Assembly: GCF_026965555.1 (NCBI RefSeq)
Contig: NZ_CP114040.1
Coordinates: 7,531,001 to 7,595,000 of the forward strand
DNA length: 64,000 nucleotides
Origin: Nannocystis punicea
GTDB lineage: Bacteria; Myxococcota_A; Polyangia; Nannocystales; Nannocystaceae
Direction of reading: 5' to 3'
Below the pieces are notes generated by a model. It was not told the DNA's origin. It was given only the letters and a program-made list of their open reading frames with translations, and searched no databases. A program made the position numbers and the translations under genes. Below, one piece after another: positions 51,046 to 59,022 of this stretch. Every line of letters begins with the position of its first letter. Within the stretch, counting starts at the first letter, position 1.

Positions 51046-51495
51046 ATGGCACAGAGCCGTTACCTCATCATCGGCCTCGGGCGCTTCGGCGCCGCCCTCG
51101 CCGAATCGCTCGCCGAGCAGGGCGCCGAAGTCATCGCCGTCGACCGCGACATGGCGATGGTCGACGCAGTCAAGCAGAAGGTCGCCTACGCGATCGAGCT
51201 CGACGCCACCGATCCCCAGGCGCTGCTGTCCATCGACCCGCAGAAGTGCCGCGCCGCCATCGTCGCCATCGGCGAGAACTTCGAGGCGACCGTGCTCACC
51301 CTCGCCGCCCTCAAGGAGGTCGGCGTGCGCGACATCGTCGCCCGCTCCCGCTCCGCCCGCGAGTCGCGGATCCTCCAGGCAGTCGGCGCCACCCAGGTCA
51401 TCGAGCTCGAGTACGAGATGGGCCGCACCTTCGGCAAGCGCCTGCACGGCGGCGTCGAGGCCCAGCCCGCCCTCGGCCAGGCGCTCAAGCCCTGA
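51046..51495 (+). CDS. RCK_N (TrkA/KtrA N-terminal) potassium-uptake regulator
   Basis: 149 residues. A Rossmann fold with GLGRFG (residues about 10-15) for binding NAD or ATP, then AVDRD and AIVAIGENF, as in KtrA/TrkA N-terminal RCK domains. The RCK_C domain of full KtrA (~220 residues) is missing. It probably forms the gating ring for the two TrkH proteins upstream, with which it forms an operon (9 bp gap). A five-unit 14 bp-step array follows 20 bp after the stop. Confidence 0.9.
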   Translation: MAQSRYLIIGLGRFGAALAESLAEQGAEVIAVDRDMAMVDAVKQKVAYAIELDATDPQALLSIDPQKCRAAIVAIGENFEATVLTLAALKEVGVRDIVARSRSARESRILQAVGATQVIELEYEMGRTFGKRLHGGVEAQPALGQALKP

Positions 51496-51515
51496 AGCTC
51501 GTACACCACCGAAGG

Positions 51516-51577
51516 ACATGTCCCATCGGACATTTCCTGAAGCCCATGCCCCCGAGGACATGCTCGATCGCGCAGGT
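51516..51577. repeat. 14 bp-step palindromic array, 5 units
   Basis: ACATGT 51516, ACATTT 51530, CCATGC 51544, ACATGC 51558 and GCAGGT 51572, after the potassium operon. Confidence 0.8.
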
Positions 51578-51683
51578 CCGCTGGTCCTCGTCCGTCGGCC
51601 CTTTTTTAAATGACCAGCGGCCCGACGCCGGAGCGACGGGCCGCGCGAGAGGCGTTGAGGAGCCGCCCCCGGTCTTCAATGGT

Positions 51684-51932
51684 TCACGCGGTCATCGCGG
51701 CGACGCCGGCGACGCTCGCGGACGAGCGCGGCGCGGAGTCGCCGAAGCCGGGCCGGGCACCGACGTCGCGGATCCAGCGGATGTTGTGCTTGATGATGCG
51801 CCGCTTGAGCGCGTGCCGGGTGATACCGAGCAGTTTGGCTGCTTCGACGATGCTGCCCGCGGTGTGGAGGGCGGTCTCGCAAAGAAGGCGTTCGGCGGCG
51901 GTGAGGTTGAAGCTGTCGAGGACGATCTGCAT
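51684..51932 (-). CDS. small Fis-type helix-turn-helix protein
   Basis: 82 residues. The first 50 match the Fis/NtrC C-terminal HTH: LTAAERLLCETALHTAGSIV, then EAAKLLGITRHALKRRIIKH. The end is a short Ser/Ala tail. It is a stand-alone DNA-binding domain, either a Fis-like architectural protein or the left-over HTH of a lost sigma-54 activator. It is codon-typical and starts 7 bp after a CCTAG-rich region without a clear ribosome-binding site. Confidence 0.7.
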   Translation of the reverse strand: MQIVLDSFNLTAAERLLCETALHTAGSIVEAAKLLGITRHALKRRIIKHNIRWIRDVGARPGFGDSAPRSSASVAGVAAMTA

Positions 51933-52357
51933 GACGACAACCTAGAACACCCGCTTGATCCAACGGAGAACAAGCGCGCGGCCTCTGAACAGCGACCGGC
52001 TTGTGTTTCGTGCGTCGCGCGGCATGTGGCCGCGTACTCGCGGGGACCGCGGAGACCCGCGCGCTGGCGAGCGCGCCGCCCGTCCTCGCATGACGCGAGC
52101 GCGTGCACCCGACGAGGTGCTGCAGCGCCTCGGTGCGGCTTCACGGCTCGCGTCACACCCGGACGGTCGACGCTGGCGTCGCTCGTCCGGCCCACCGACA
52201 CGGGGGTTGATCCGGTCCGGATCAACCCCGCCGAACCGTCACGGAAGACTCCTCGCAACACCGCGGCGCGGGCCGCTCCGCTCGCGGCGGACAGGACCGT
52301 GGAGTGCGCCGCGTGCAGCCTCCTGCCGACCGGCGCCTGGCGACGCACGGCGCGTCG
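51933..52357. other. intergenic region with a long palindrome
   Basis: About 425 bp without a recognisable gene, holding the 27 bp palindrome at 52203-52229. Promoter of the Fis-like gene expected near 51940. Confidence 0.5.
52203..52229. repeat. 27 bp near-perfect palindrome
   Basis: GGGGTTGATCCGG, one T, then its reverse complement. Too symmetric for a typical terminator and without a U-tract; could be an operator. Confidence 0.65.
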
Positions 52358-53365
52358 TCACTGCGGCCCGGCGGTCGGCTCGACGCACGCCTGCCGCGTG
52401 CCGGGGCCGCGGCGGATCAGCACCGCCAGCGCGACCCCGCCGACCACCTCGCCGTACCACAGGGTGCAAGCGCGGATGAGGATCGTCGACGCCAGCGCGA
52501 TCGGCTGCGTCACCCCGTGGGCCAGTCGCGCCACCAGCACGGCCAGCGAGCCCTCCGTCGCCCCGAGCCCGCCGGGTAAAAAACTCAGCGCGCCGATCAG
52601 CGTCGTCGTCGCCCACAAGAATGTACAAAGGGACAGGCTCGCCTCGACCCCGGCGAAGCCGTGCAAGATCAGCCAGTAGCCGACGCACTCGAGGCCCCAG
52701 CCCGCCACGCTGATCACGCTCAGCACCACCAGCGCCCGCAGGCGCAGCACTGCCGCGCTGCTGTCGACCAGGCCCTCCGCGCGCGCGACCAGCCCGCGCA
52801 GCCGCGGCAGCCGGCCGAGCAGCGCGAGGAGGCCGCGACACAGCCGCGGGCTGCCGAGCACCACCACGCCGGCGACCACCAGCGCCAGCGTGACGAGGGC
52901 GACCGGCAGGTACTCGCGGTGCTCGGCGATCCCGACCAGGCTGAGCACCACCAGCGCGACCAGGTCCGTCAGGCGATCGGCGACCACCACCGGCGCGGTG
53001 CGGGTGAACGGCACGCCGTCGGTCTCGCGCAACAGGTAGCTGCGCAGCACCTCGCCGATCTTGCCCGGCGTCACCGACATGCTGAGGCCGGCCAGGTAGA
53101 CCAGCAGCGAGCGCCCGTACGACAGCCCGGGCGCGGCTCCCGGCCCGGCCCTGCGGACCCCGAGCCACCCGAGGCACAGCTCCCACTTGAGGAAGCGCAG
53201 CAGGTAGTTGACGCTCGACAGCCCCAGCGCCGCCAGCACCATCGACCATGTATATTCGGACATGGCCTCTCGGACACGTCCAGCGTCGACCCACAGCACC
53301 GCCGCCGCGTAGACCAGCACGCCGAGCGCGACGCCGACGAGGGCGCGGCGGACGAAGCGGCTCAC
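52358..53365 (-). CDS. LPG synthase/UPF0104-type membrane protein
   Basis: 335 residues, GTG start. About eight membrane helices, with the family signatures SMSVTPGKIGEVLRSYLL and FLPGGLGATEGS (lysylphosphatidylglycerol synthetase TM region, AglD/MprF-like). MprF has a second, soluble aminoacyl-transferase domain that is missing here, so it is more likely a flippase-like or glycosyl/phospholipid-handling membrane protein. A three-unit 14 bp-step array (53246-53279) is translated in its first loop (DAGRVREAMSEYTWS). Confidence 0.87.
   Translation of the reverse strand: MSRFVRRALVGVALGVLVYAAAVLWVDAGRVREAMSEYTWSMVLAALGLSSVNYLLRFLKWELCLGWLGVRRAGPGAAPGLSYGRSLLVYLAGLSMSVTPGKIGEVLRSYLLRETDGVPFTRTAPVVVADRLTDLVALVVLSLVGIAEHREYLPVALVTLALVVAGVVVLGSPRLCRGLLALLGRLPRLRGLVARAEGLVDSSAAVLRLRALVVLSVISVAGWGLECVGYWLILHGFAGVEASLSLCTFLWATTTLIGALSFLPGGLGATEGSLAVLVARLAHGVTQPIALASTILIRACTLWYGEVVGGVALAVLIRRGPGTRQACVEPTAGPQ
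53246..53279. repeat. 14 bp-step palindromic array, 3 units
   Basis: CCATGT 53246, ACATGG 53260 and ACACGT 53274, within the LPG-synthase-like gene. Confidence 0.65.
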
Positions 53366-53499
53366 GCGAGCTCCCGGGGGCGTTTGGGCATGGGGGGCGA
53401 GGATAGCGGCCCCGGCGGGCGAGACAAGGCCGCCCGGCGGCCTGCGCGGCGGCGGGCGCCGACTTGCGCGCGGGCGGCGAGGCGGGCAGCATCGCGGCG

Positions 53500-54357
53500 A
53501 TGACCAGCGGAGGCAACGACGAGGTGCTGTGGCTCGGGCGCGCCCGGGCGCCCGGAGCGGCAGGTGCGCGGGCGGTGCGAGTGCGGACGCGCGGCGCTGC
53601 GCCCGGTCCGGACGACGTCGCCGAGGAGATCGACGATCCGTTCGCCGACGACGACGGCGACCCGTGGCAGCGGGCCGCCGAGGCGCGCGCCGGCGGCCTG
53701 CGAGCGCCGATCGCCGCGCTCGAGCTGCTGGCGCCGTTACGGCCGAGCAAGGTGATCTGCGTCGGCCGCAACTTCCGCGCCCACGCGGCCGAGCTCGGCA
53801 ACGAGGTCCCGACCGAGCCGCTCCTGTTCTTCAAGCCGCCGAGCTGCCTGGTGCCGTCGGGCCAGGCGGTGCAGCTGCCCCGCGGCTACGAGCGCATCGA
53901 CATGGAGAGCGAGCTCGTCGTGGTGGTCGGCCGCAAGGCCAGCCACGTCGCCGCCGAGCGGGCCTTCGAGCACGTCGCCGGCTACGCCGTCGGCAACGAC
54001 GTCTCGAACCGCGACCTGCAGAAGCGCGACAAGCAGTGGACCCGCGCCAAGGGCTTCGACGGCTTCGGCCCGCTCGCCGCCTGGATCCGCCTCACCCCGC
54101 CCGGGTTCGTGCCGCCGGCGGAGGCCCGGATCTGCGGCTGGCTCAACGGACAGGCCAAACAATCCGCCCCGCTGGCCGACATGGTGTTCGACATGCCGTA
54201 CCTGTTCGCGTACATCAGCGCCTGCATGACGCTGATGCCGGGCGACCTGATCTTCACCGGCACGCCCGAGGGCGTCGCGGCGCTGCAGCCCGGCGACTCG
54301 GCGAAGGTCGCCCTCGACGGCTTCGAGCTGGCCCCGCTGGTCACCCCGTTCACCTGA
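53500..54357 (+). CDS. fumarylacetoacetate hydrolase family protein
   Basis: 285 residues. The FAH catalytic core is in the C-terminal two thirds: KVICVGRNFRAHAAELG, then FFKPPSCLVP, the metal-binding Glu cluster MESELVVVVG, NDVSNRD, and the end PGDLIFTGTPEGVAALQPGD. Family members split acylpyruvates or oxaloacetate, or open related rings. The N-terminal ~75 residues are acidic and less conserved (EEIDDPFADDDGDPW). It is divergent from the LPG-synthase-like gene (134 bp). The substrate is not clear. Confidence 0.92.
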   Translation: MTSGGNDEVLWLGRARAPGAAGARAVRVRTRGAAPGPDDVAEEIDDPFADDDGDPWQRAAEARAGGLRAPIAALELLAPLRPSKVICVGRNFRAHAAELGNEVPTEPLLFFKPPSCLVPSGQAVQLPRGYERIDMESELVVVVGRKASHVAAERAFEHVAGYAVGNDVSNRDLQKRDKQWTRAKGFDGFGPLAAWIRLTPPGFVPPAEARICGWLNGQAKQSAPLADMVFDMPYLFAYISACMTLMPGDLIFTGTPEGVAALQPGDSAKVALDGFELAPLVTPFT

Positions 54358-54361
54358 GCCC

Positions 54362-54766
54362 TCAGCGCTGCTTGCTCGGGCCCGACAGCGTCGCGATCTG
54401 CTCGCACGTCAGCTTGCAGGTCTCGCGGTCGGTCTTGCGCAACGAGGTGTCGGTGTAGCAGTCGTCGAGGCACGCCGACAGCTGCTCGAGCGTCGCCGGC
54501 GTCGGCGCGTTGACGACGCGCTCGGCCCGTTTGGCGCACGACTGCAGGCAGGCGTCGCGGCCGGTGCCGCGGTTGTGGCAGGCCGCCATGCAGCGCGAGG
54601 CCTTCGCCAGGCCGCCGTCGTACTCGCGCTCGCGCTCACGCTTCGAGACCGTCGGCGCCGTGCTCGGCGCCCCCGCGGCATCTTCGGCCGCATCGGCGCT
54701 CGGCGCGGCGACGAAGGGAGCGAGCAGCAATGCCAGGAGCGTTGCGGTGATCGATGCAGTTCGCAT
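54362..54766 (-). CDS. secreted CxxxC-repeat helical protein
   Basis: 134 residues. The signal peptide ends near ADA|AEDA. The mature part is charged and helical, with four CxxxC pairs (CMAAC, CLQSC, CLDDC and CKLTC) at near-regular spacing, plus R/E/K-rich linkers. This matches the twin-CX3C helical-hairpin arrangement, where disulfides staple two helices. It is convergent with the FAH gene (stops 4 bp apart). I do not know its specific role. Confidence 0.75.
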   Translation of the reverse strand: MRTASITATLLALLLAPFVAAPSADAAEDAAGAPSTAPTVSKREREREYDGGLAKASRCMAACHNRGTGRDACLQSCAKRAERVVNAPTPATLEQLSACLDDCYTDTSLRKTDRETCKLTCEQIATLSGPSKQR

Positions 54767-55075
54767 GTCTCGGGGGTAGCGCGGGTGCTGTGTGCCGCAA
54801 TGCGACTCACAGCACGGAGCGCCGAAATCACCGCGGACGAGCGTCCGAGAGCCATCATACGGCCGCGCTCGATTGTGCACACGGCGAGCGCGCCGGCGAA
54901 TCGCCCCTGGAGAAGAGCCGCGGCCGCGACCGCAGCAATTCTCGAGCCAGCCCAACTGTGATCATTGCACGTTCGGGGTCCCACGGCCCCAACGCGCGGC
55001 TACCGGCCCGAATCGCGCGCGGCGCTCGCGGGACGGTCCCGACAATCGCCGCGCGCTCGCTTTCGTCGACTGTGA
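54767..55075. other. intergenic region, no gene seen
   Basis: Contains an inverted repeat with GCGCGCGGCG/CGCCGCGCGC arms at 55015-55056. Promoter for the CxxxC gene is expected near 54780. Confidence 0.5.
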
Positions 55076-55561
55076 TCAATCGCCGGCGGCGGATTCGACC
55101 GTCGCCAGGTGCGCCCGCGCGTGCGCCATTGCCTCGGTGTGGCCGATCCGCAGCGCCCATTCGGCGGACAGCACCGCGAACGCCGCCCAGCGCTCGGCCG
55201 CGTGTTCGACGAGGCCCGGCCAGGTGGTCCCGCCGGCCGCCGCGAAGCGCTCGATCAGCCGCACCAGCGCGTCGCGACCGAAGCCACCGAGCAGCAGCGC
55301 CAGATCGATCGACGGGTCGTCGACCCGCGCCGCGGTCCAGTCGAGCACCCTGCTCACGCGCGCGTCGTCGGCGAGCAGCAGGTGGCCGGGTGCAGGTCGC
55401 CGTGCACGAGCGCCGTGTGGGTCGGCCACAGCGCATCGGCGTGCAGCCACCGTGGCCAGCGCGCCCACATGCGCGGCGACGGCTCCAGCGCCTCGCGCGT
55501 GGCCGTCATCGCCGACGCACGCGCCGAGCCGACGCGCACGCGGGCGGCGGCGGGGCTCAGC
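55076..55561 (-). pseudogene. broken aminoglycoside/macrolide phosphotransferase-like gene
   Basis: A C-terminal APH/Mph-type fragment. One frame reads MTATREALEPSPRMWARW up to TALVHGDLHP with the catalytic HGDLHP; the other continues GHLLLADDARVSRVLDWT with the metal-binding DW, then DDPSIDLALL. They join only if one G is added near 55386-55391 (CCGGCC where CCGGGCC is expected). The N-terminal lobe with the ATP-binding Lys is missing. It is either a pseudogene or a single-base error together with truncation. Confidence 0.75.
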
Positions 55562-55776
55562 GGAGGCAGATGAACGCGACCATGAAGCGAGCTTCGCACC
55601 GCCCCGGGCGCCCGTGCAAGCCCCTGGGTCCGCGAATTCGCGGCGGATCTCCGCCGGCGCCCGACCCTCGCGCGGCGCGTCGGCCGGCCTCATGCGGCGG
55701 AACGCGCAGCGAAGCACGTCGAGCAGCACGAGCCGCGTGGCCGTCGCCTGCGCGATTGAAGTACTCTCGCGCGGCT

Positions 55777-57882
55777 GTGCCCGCCCCTGCCCGCACCCCC
55801 GCCTCCTCCGCGCTGTTCGCCGTAGCGATCGGGCTCGGCGCGTTCCTGCTGTTCCTCGTGCAGTTCATCCTCGGCAAGCAGCTGCTCCCGTGGTTCGGCG
55901 GCGCGCCGGCGGTGTGGACCACCTGCATGCTGTTCTTCCAGCTGCTGCTGCTCGGCGGCTACGGCTACGCCCACCTGCTCGCCGACCGGTTCACGCCGGC
56001 GCGTCAGCGCGACATCCACCTCGCCGCGCTCGCGCTCGCCGCGGTGCTGCTGCTCGTGCGGGCGTTCGTGTGGCCGGCGCCGATCAGCCCCTCGGACGCC
56101 TGGAAGCCCGACGCCGAGGCCAGCCCGATCCTCGCCATCCTCGGCCTCCTCGCCTTCACCGTCGGCCTGCCCTTCCTGGTCCTCGCCGCCACCGGCCCGC
56201 TGCTGCAGAGCTGGTTCGCCCGCGTGCGCCCCGGCGTCTCGCCCTACCGCCTGTACGCGCTGTCGAACCTCGGCTCGCTGCTCGGCATGTTCTCGTACCC
56301 GTTCGCGCTCGAGCCCGCCCTGCCGATCGCCGGCCAGGGCTGGGTGTGGTCGATCGGCTTCTTCGTGTTCGCGGTCGCTTGCGCCGCCTGTGCCGTGCTG
56401 GCCGGGGCCGCGCCCGCGCCGGCCAAGCCTTCGGGACATGTCGGATCGGACAGCAAGCCCTCGGGCGGTCGCCGGCTGCTGTGGTTCGCCCTGGCGACCA
56501 TCCCCTCGACCATGCTGCTGGCGACCACCAGCCAGATCAGCCAGGAGGTCGCCGTCATCCCGTTCCTGTGGATGTTGCCGCTCGCGCTCTACCTGCTGAG
56601 CTTCATCCTCTGCTTCGAGTACGAGCGCAGCTACGTCCGCGCGCTGTGGCTGCCGCTGCTCGTCCTCGGCGCCGGCGCCGCCACCTACGCCCTGTTCGCG
56701 GGCGTCTACGCCGGCATGGTCCTGCAGCTCGTCATCTACCTGGTGACCTTGCTGGCCTACTGCATGGTCTGCCACGGCGAGCTGGTGCGGCAGAAACCTG
56801 ACCCGAAGTACCTGACGCAGTTCTACCTGATCGTCTCGGCCGGCGGCGCGGCCGGCGGGATCTTCACGGGCGTGGTCGCGCCGCTCTTGTTCCCCGAGTT
56901 CTGGGAGCTGCCGATCGCGCTGTTCGTCGGCTTCGCCCTGGCGATGTACGTGCTGTACCGCGGCGCCTGGCCGCAGCGGCTGTGGCTGTCGGCCCTGTCG
57001 GCCTTCGGCGTGCTCGTGGGGTCGCTCGCCCTCGCGGGCGCGCTCGTCTATCACATGCGCGAGCAGCTCGACGACAACATGGTCGTCACGCGGAACTTCT
57101 TCGGCGTGCTCCGCGTCGACCGGGCGAGCGGGGGCAACCTCGCGTACACGCGCCTGCGCCACGGCCGGATCACCCACGGCATCCAGTTCGAGAGCGAGCC
57201 GCTGAGCTCCGCGCCCACGAGCTACTACGGGCAGACCAGCGGCGTCGGCCTCGCCGTCGAGAAGCACCCGCGGCGGCTCGCCGGGGAGCGCCTGCACATC
57301 GGCGTCGTCGGCCTCGGCGCCGGCACCATGGCCAGCTACGGGCGAGCGGGCGACCGCGTGCGCTTCTACGAGATCAACCCGGCCGTGGTCGCGCTCTCGA
57401 CCGGCGACGAGCCCTACTTCACGTACTTGCAGCAGTGCGCAGGCGAGGTCGCCGTCGTCATCGGCGACGCCCGCGTCGCGCTCGAGCGCGAGCAGCCGCA
57501 GGGCTTCGACGTGCTCGCCATCGACGCGTTCAGCAGCGACTCGATCCCCGCGCACCTGCTCACGGTCGAGGCCGTCGAGCTCTACTTCCGCCACCTGCGC
57601 GAGGGCGGCATCCTCGCCGTCCACATCTCGAACCGCTACCTCGACCTCGACCCCGTCGTGCGCGGCATCGGCGAGAAGCTCGGGCTCCACGTCGAGTACG
57701 TCGAGGACCTCGAGAACGACGAGGTCGTGTGGCAGAGCGACTGGATGCTGCTCGCCCGCCGTGAGGCCGACATGAACAGCCCCGACCTGATCAACGCGCT
57801 CGCGCCCAAGATCGACCCCGACGCGCCTTATCCGCTGTGGACCGACGCGTACAGCAACCTGCTGCAGGTGCTGAAGCGCTGA
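55777..57882 (+). CDS. membrane-fused spermidine synthase-like protein
   Basis: 701 residues from a GTG at 55777. The N-terminal half has about twelve membrane helices in the pattern of the fused MFS/SpeE-like proteins (AIGLGAFLLFLVQFILGKQLLPWFGG near the start). The C-terminal ~250 residues form a Rossmann methyltransferase-like domain with GVVGLGAGTMASYG (about 509-522), RFYEINP, GDARVALE and DAFSSDSIPAHLLT. The SpeE polyamine-site residues are only partly kept, so polyamine synthesis is uncertain; membrane-fused relatives may act on other substrates. A two-unit 14 bp-step array (56436-56455) is translated in the linker between helices 6 and 7. Confidence 0.88.
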   Translation: MPAPARTPASSALFAVAIGLGAFLLFLVQFILGKQLLPWFGGAPAVWTTCMLFFQLLLLGGYGYAHLLADRFTPARQRDIHLAALALAAVLLLVRAFVWPAPISPSDAWKPDAEASPILAILGLLAFTVGLPFLVLAATGPLLQSWFARVRPGVSPYRLYALSNLGSLLGMFSYPFALEPALPIAGQGWVWSIGFFVFAVACAACAVLAGAAPAPAKPSGHVGSDSKPSGGRRLLWFALATIPSTMLLATTSQISQEVAVIPFLWMLPLALYLLSFILCFEYERSYVRALWLPLLVLGAGAATYALFAGVYAGMVLQLVIYLVTLLAYCMVCHGELVRQKPDPKYLTQFYLIVSAGGAAGGIFTGVVAPLLFPEFWELPIALFVGFALAMYVLYRGAWPQRLWLSALSAFGVLVGSLALAGALVYHMREQLDDNMVVTRNFFGVLRVDRASGGNLAYTRLRHGRITHGIQFESEPLSSAPTSYYGQTSGVGLAVEKHPRRLAGERLHIGVVGLGAGTMASYGRAGDRVRFYEINPAVVALSTGDEPYFTYLQQCAGEVAVVIGDARVALEREQPQGFDVLAIDAFSSDSIPAHLLTVEAVELYFRHLREGGILAVHISNRYLDLDPVVRGIGEKLGLHVEYVEDLENDEVVWQSDWMLLARREADMNSPDLINALAPKIDPDAPYPLWTDAYSNLLQVLKR
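56436..56455. repeat. 14 bp-step palindromic array, 2 units
   Basis: ACATGT 56436 and ACAGCA 56450, in the middle loop of the membrane-fused protein. Confidence 0.6.
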
Positions 57883-58163
57883 TCGTCGCTATCATTCGTT
57901 GAACACGCGGGCCGCCCGACAATCCGCGGGGCCTGCGATACGCACTGCGCCGATTCGCGCCCGGGCACGACATCGCGCATTCGAATGATCCGCACGGGAT
58001 AAGCCACAAATGACATAAGGCGCGTTCGCACGGGCGCCCGCCCGCGCGTGAATAGGGCCTGGGGGCCGGCGTCGCAGCGGCCCCCCCGAACAACGTCTAT
58101 CTGCGGTCGCGCTCGCTCTTGCTCATTTGCGGGGCCGCCGCGGTTGACGAGAGGAAGAAAGCC

Positions 58164-58961
58164 ATGCAAAAGCTCCACCCCATGAAATGGCTTACGCGTC
58201 ATGTGCCGTCGCTGATCGCGGCGGTCACGGTCGTCGCCGGCGCCGCGCTCGTCGCTCGCGCCGAGGAGCCCGCCGCCGTCGCCGGCGTCGAGGCCGACGC
58301 TGCGAAGATCCGCCAGCTCGTGTTCGACATGGAGAAGGCGTTCGAGCAGGTCCACGACTACACCACCACCATGTACAAGCAAGAGCGCGTCAAAGGCCGC
58401 CTGATGCCGCGCGAAGAGCTCCAGGTCAAGTTCCGCAAGCCGCTCGACATCTATCTCAAGTGGACCGGCGAGGTGAACCAGACCCGCGAGGTCATCTACG
58501 CCAAGGGCTGGAACGACGACAAGATCCGGGCCCACAAGGGCTCCTTCCCCGACATGACGGTCAACCTGCGCCCCGACTCGAGCATGGCGATGCAGGGCAA
58601 CCGCCACATGATCACCGAGGCCCACTTCGGCCACGCGATCGGCGTCATCGCCCGCGACGCGCGGCTCAGCGAGTCGCGCCCGCAGGACGGCGTCCGTTAC
58701 CTCGACCTCGGCGAGAAGGTCGTCCACGGCGCCCGCAGCCGCTGTGTCGAGGCCCGCACCCCGGCGGGCGGCGTGTTCAGCGTCTACTACGCCGCGCGGG
58801 CCAAGATCTGCTTCGACGTGAAGACCAAGATGCCGACGCGGATCCAGGTGTGGGACGCCGACGGCGACCTGCTCGAGGACTACGGCTTCCAGGACACCAA
58901 GATCAACGTCGGCCTCACCGACCTCGACTTCGACCCGTCCAACGCCGAGTACAACTTCTGA
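58164..58961 (+). CDS. DUF1571-type exported protein
   Basis: 265 residues, with GAGGAAG upstream of the ATG. The signal peptide ends around VARA|EEPA. The rest follows the DUF1571 pattern: a helical start (QLVFDMEKAFEQVHDYTTTMYKQERVKG), then an LolA/LolB-like beta sheet (REELQVKFRKPLDIYLKWTG, GREVIY-like) and Asp-rich C-terminal strands. LolA-like folds bind lipids, so an envelope lipid-binding role is possible. It ends in a clear hairpin terminator. No partner genes. Confidence 0.82.
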   Translation: MQKLHPMKWLTRHVPSLIAAVTVVAGAALVARAEEPAAVAGVEADAAKIRQLVFDMEKAFEQVHDYTTTMYKQERVKGRLMPREELQVKFRKPLDIYLKWTGEVNQTREVIYAKGWNDDKIRAHKGSFPDMTVNLRPDSSMAMQGNRHMITEAHFGHAIGVIARDARLSESRPQDGVRYLDLGEKVVHGARSRCVEARTPAGGVFSVYYAARAKICFDVKTKMPTRIQVWDADGDLLEDYGFQDTKINVGLTDLDFDPSNAEYNF

Positions 58962-58972
58962 TCCGACGATTC

Positions 58973-59003
58973 AGCCGGAGGCCCCCGGGCCTCCGGCTGT
59001 CTT
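58973..59003 (+). terminator. rho-independent terminator after the DUF1571 gene
   Basis: Perfect 11 bp arms AGCCGGAGGCC/GGCCTCCGGCT with loop CCCG, followed by GTCTTATTA. Confidence 0.8.
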
Positions 59004-59014
59004 ATTAGACATGT
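58995..59014. repeat. 14 bp-step palindromic array, 2 units
   Basis: GGCTGT 58995 and ACATGT 59009, overlapping the descending arm of the terminator and lying before a convergent gene. Confidence 0.5.
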
Positions 59015-59022
59015 GCTGACAA

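Noticed and set aside
53257..53365. MprF-type aminoacyl-phosphatidylglycerol synthase for the UPF0104 gene
   Set aside because: Only the membrane part is present; the catalytic soluble domain is missing.
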